A DNA stretch of 7,627 nt, from positions 1-7,627 of the forward strand of contig DKJZ01000097.1 in assembly GCA_002454975.1 (NCBI GenBank), written 5' to 3'. A program made the translations under genes and the position numbers. The stretch comes from Hylemonella sp. UBA6679. GTDB lineage: Bacteria > Pseudomonadota > Gammaproteobacteria > Burkholderiales > Burkholderiaceae_C. This document shows, one piece after another, positions 5,573-7,627 of the stretch (the first letter of the stretch is position 1; every line of letters starts with the position of its first letter). The notes beneath the pieces were generated by a model. It did not search any database, was not told the DNA's origin, and was given only the letters and a program-made list of their open reading frames with translations.

Positions 5573-6888
5573 GCTGGCTCAAACGACTCGCGGTGTTGGC
5601 CTTCGCTGTTGGTCTCGCGCTGGCAGCTTTGTCGTGGTGGTGGAGCCGGCCGGTGGCCGTGCTTGCGTTTGAGCCTCGCGTTGCTTCAGCAGCAGATGCC
5701 TTGGTTGAGCGTGGGGCTTATTTGGCCCGTGCAGGCAATTGCATGGCTTGCCACACGGCACGTGGGGGTGAGCCTTACGCAGGGGGGCGCGGCATTGAAA
5801 CACCCTTTGGCGCAGTGTTTGCTGGCAACCTCACCCCCGACCCAGCCACAGGCCTGGGCCGGTGGAGCCGGGAAGACTTTTGGCGGGCACTGCACCACGG
5901 CCAGTCGCGCGATGGCCGTTTGTTGTACCCCGCGTTTCCATACACCAACACCACCTTGGTGTCTCGTGCCGATGCCGACGCTTTGTTTGCTTACTTGCAA
6001 AGCTTGCCGCCTGTCATGCAAGCCACGCCGGCGCACCAGGTAGCTTGGCCTTTCAACACGCAGTTGGCTTTGGGGGCATGGCGCAGCTTGTACTTTTCGC
6101 CAGGTCTGTTTGAAGCCGACCCCGCGCAAAGCGAGGCATGGAACCGAGGCGCCTACTTGGTCAAAGGTTTGGGTCACTGCAGCGCCTGCCACACAGCACG
6201 CAACGCCCTGGGCGCGACCAACGATGCACTGGATTTGGCCGGTGGTTTGATTCCCTTGCAAAACTGGTATGCCCCCTCGCTGACCGACCCGGCCGAGGCG
6301 GGTGTGTCCCACTGGTCCATCGAGGATGTGGTGCGCTTGTTGAAAACGGGTGTGACTGACGACACCACGGTCGCTTCGAGCAAGCGTGCTTGGGTCAGTG
6401 GCCCCATGGGCGAGGTGGTGCAGGGCAGCACCCAACACCTGAGCGAGCCAGATTTGCGGGCCATGGCGGTATTTTTAAAAGCCTTGCCTGTGAGCCAAAA
6501 CACCGTCAGCACAGCTTGGGTGCAGACGCACCAGCACGGCCTGTCCAGCGCGAAAATGTTGCAAGGCCAGGCTTTGTACGAGAAGCATTGCGCGCAGTGC
6601 CATGGCGATCAAGGACAGGGCAAAGCCGGCAGCTACCCCACGCTGTCGCTCAACCGCGCTGTCAACATGCACACCACGGCCAATTTGGTGCAAATGCTGC
6701 TTTATGGTGGGTACTCACCTGCCACTGAAGGCAACCCGCGTCCCTACGGCATGCCGCCTTACGTGCTGGTGCTCAAAGACAGTGAGGTGGCCGCCGTGCT
6801 CACCTATGTGCGCAACAGCTGGGGCAACCAAGCGCCCGATGTGAGTGAGGTGGAAGTGAACCGCCATCGCAACACGCAGGGGCAATGA
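5569..6888 (+). CDS. Tri-heme cytochrome c, dehydrogenase electron-transfer subunit type
   Basis: Protein of 439 residues anchored to or exported across the inner membrane; residues 6-25 are hydrophobic after a Lys-Arg start. Three heme sites are seen: CMACH (58-62), CSACH (204-208) and CAQCH (341-345). The layout matches the cytochrome subunit of membrane alcohol, gluconate and fructose dehydrogenases and of periplasmic molybdenum hydroxylases, which passes electrons from a substrate-oxidising subunit to ubiquinone or a terminal oxidase. Likely axial Met ligands are Met280 (SGPMGEVV) for heme 2 and Met395 (YGMPPY) for heme 3. In domain 1 the matching region reads YPAFPYTN and has no Met. No dehydrogenase gene is in the window, so the substrate is unknown. 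The upstream c4-like cytochrome overlaps by 4 bases and is a likely electron acceptor. Confidence 0.92.
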   Translation: MSWLKRLAVLAFAVGLALAALSWWWSRPVAVLAFEPRVASAADALVERGAYLARAGNCMACHTARGGEPYAGGRGIETPFGAVFAGNLTPDPATGLGRWSREDFWRALHHGQSRDGRLLYPAFPYTNTTLVSRADADALFAYLQSLPPVMQATPAHQVAWPFNTQLALGAWRSLYFSPGLFEADPAQSEAWNRGAYLVKGLGHCSACHTARNALGATNDALDLAGGLIPLQNWYAPSLTDPAEAGVSHWSIEDVVRLLKTGVTDDTTVASSKRAWVSGPMGEVVQGSTQHLSEPDLRAMAVFLKALPVSQNTVSTAWVQTHQHGLSSAKMLQGQALYEKHCAQCHGDQGQGKAGSYPTLSLNRAVNMHTTANLVQMLLYGGYSPATEGNPRPYGMPPYVLVLKDSEVAAVLTYVRNSWGNQAPDVSEVEVNRHRNTQGQ

Positions 6889-6914
6889 CCCTTGCACCAA
6901 CCCAGGACACCACC

Positions 6915-7580
6915 ATGACCAACATGCATGTTTACGAACCCTCCAAAGGCCACGGCCTCGCGCACGACCCCTTCAACGCCATCGTGGGCCCCCGTCCCAT
7001 AGGCTGGATTTCCACCCGCAGCAAAGACGGGGTGTTGAACCTCGCGCCCTACAGTTTTTTCAATGCCTTCAACTACACGCCGCCTTTGGTGGGCTTTGCC
7101 AGCATTGGTGCCAAAGACACCTTGCGTAACGCGCAAGACACCGGTGAATTTGCCTGGAACTTGGCCACACGCGACCTGGCCGAGGCCATGAACCAATCGT
7201 GCGAGGCGGTTCCGCCAGAGGTCAACGAGTTTGACTTGGCCGGCCTCACCCCGGTGGCCTCACGCCTGATCGGTGCGCCGCGTGTGCTGGAAAGCCCCGT
7301 GAGTTTTGAGTGCCGTGTCACGCAAATTCTTCAGCTGCAGGGCATCGACCAGCAGCCTGTGCCCACTTGGATGGTTTTTGGCGAGGTGGTGGCGGTGCAC
7401 ATCGACCAACGTTTGCTCAAAGACGGGGTGTACGACACGGCGAATGCGGGGCACATCCTGCGTGCAGGCGGCCCGGCCGACTATTTCACCGTGGGCCCTG
7501 AGCAGTTGTTTAAGATGTTCAGACCCAAAGGCCAGGTGCCTTCTGGCCTGGCCCCAACAGCCTCAACACAGACGCCCTAA
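6915..7580 (+). CDS. Flavin reductase-like FMN-binding protein
   Basis: Cytoplasmic protein of about 221 residues of the flavin reductase-like (DIM6/NTAB, split-barrel) family. Members bind FMN and often reduce flavin with NAD(P)H or act as small flavoproteins of unknown substrate. The family signature is PRPIGWISTRSKDGVLNLAP, followed by YSFFNAFNYTPP, GFAS, KDTLRN and TGEFAWNLAT. The C-terminal part continues with FGEVVAVHI and GGPADYFTVG, so the gene is full length. The ATG at 6915 is preferred, with AGGA at 6904-6907 and 7 bases spacing. An upstream ATG at 6885 overlaps the cytochrome stop (ATGA), but its Shine-Dalgarno is only 2 bases away. It lies 26 bases after the tri-heme cytochrome and 8 bases before yaaA, so it is probably in the same transcript. 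Confidence 0.88.
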   Translation: MTNMHVYEPSKGHGLAHDPFNAIVGPRPIGWISTRSKDGVLNLAPYSFFNAFNYTPPLVGFASIGAKDTLRNAQDTGEFAWNLATRDLAEAMNQSCEAVPPEVNEFDLAGLTPVASRLIGAPRVLESPVSFECRVTQILQLQGIDQQPVPTWMVFGEVVAVHIDQRLLKDGVYDTANAGHILRAGGPADYFTVGPEQLFKMFRPKGQVPSGLAPTASTQTP

Positions 7581-7588
7581 GCCTGACC

Positions 7589-7627
7589 ATGTTGTTTTTG
7601 CTCTCACCCGCCAAATCGCTGGACTAT
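7589..7627 (+). CDS. yaaA: YaaA peroxide-stress protein, first 13 codons (cut by window edge)
   Basis: The 13 codons read MLFLLSPAKSLDY, which matches the very conserved N-terminus of the YaaA / UPF0246 (DUF328) family (the E. coli protein starts MLILISPAKTLDY). In E. coli YaaA is part of the OxyR response and lowers free iron and DNA damage under hydrogen peroxide. The start lies 8 bases after the flavin reductase stop, suggesting co-transcription. Only the N-terminal tip is visible, so intactness cannot be judged. Confidence 0.82.
   Translation, partial: MLFLLSPAKSLDY

Noticed and set aside
5686..6438. Minus-strand open frame of 250 codons opposite the tri-heme cytochrome
   Set aside because: The opposite strand contains CxxCH heme motifs in one continuous frame; the antisense product shows no motif.
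7529..7549. AGGCCAG/CTGGCCT hairpin near the end of the flavin reductase gene
   Set aside because: A 7-bp stem without a T-run, lying within coding sequence and only 40 bases before yaaA; not convincing as a terminator.

Overview
This window comes from a GC-rich, aerobically respiring proteobacterium, most likely a betaproteobacterium of the order Burkholderiales (Comamonadaceae-like: Limnohabitans, Rhodoferax or Polaromonas type). The assignment rests on protein resemblance, codon choice and gene content. It is an inference, because no 16S rRNA or other marker is present. There are seven protein genes, two of them cut by the window edges. I see no rRNA, tRNA, insertion sequence, phage gene or CRISPR array, and no gene-free stretch longer than 250 bases.

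Layout. (1) Positions 1-1917, minus strand: the first 639 codons of valS (valyl-tRNA synthetase), with a low-complexity insert of about 60 residues in the catalytic core. (2) 1918-2166: a divergent intergenic region with two short perfect dyads and one weak OxyR-like half site. (3) 2167-4699, plus strand: rubrerythrin without a rubredoxin domain, then a cytoplasmic Fe-S protein related to HdrD/GlpC (two 4Fe-4S motifs, two CCG-type domains), then a DUF3501 protein. The set ends in a strong rho-independent terminator at 4774-4806. (4) 4814-6888: a di-heme cytochrome c4-like protein and a tri-heme, membrane-anchored cytochrome c, overlapping by ATGA. (5) 6915-7580: a flavin reductase-like FMN-binding protein. 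(6) 7589 to the end: the first 13 codons of yaaA, the peroxide-stress protein.

How the genes may work together. Rubrerythrins reduce hydrogen peroxide at a di-iron site and need an electron donor. This one has lost the rubredoxin domain that usually delivers electrons, and the next gene is a multi-cluster Fe-S protein that could do the job. DUF3501 proteins have no assigned function that I know of, but I recall them beside this type of Fe-S protein and rubrerythrin in many proteobacteria. The three-gene set is the best candidate here for an under-described system: a possible cytoplasmic peroxide-reducing or iron-protecting module. The second unit moves electrons outside the cytoplasm (two c-type cytochromes, five hemes) but has no dehydrogenase gene in view, and it runs into a flavin protein and then yaaA. 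Both units therefore touch redox and peroxide biology, but a strong terminator separates them, so shared regulation is only a guess.
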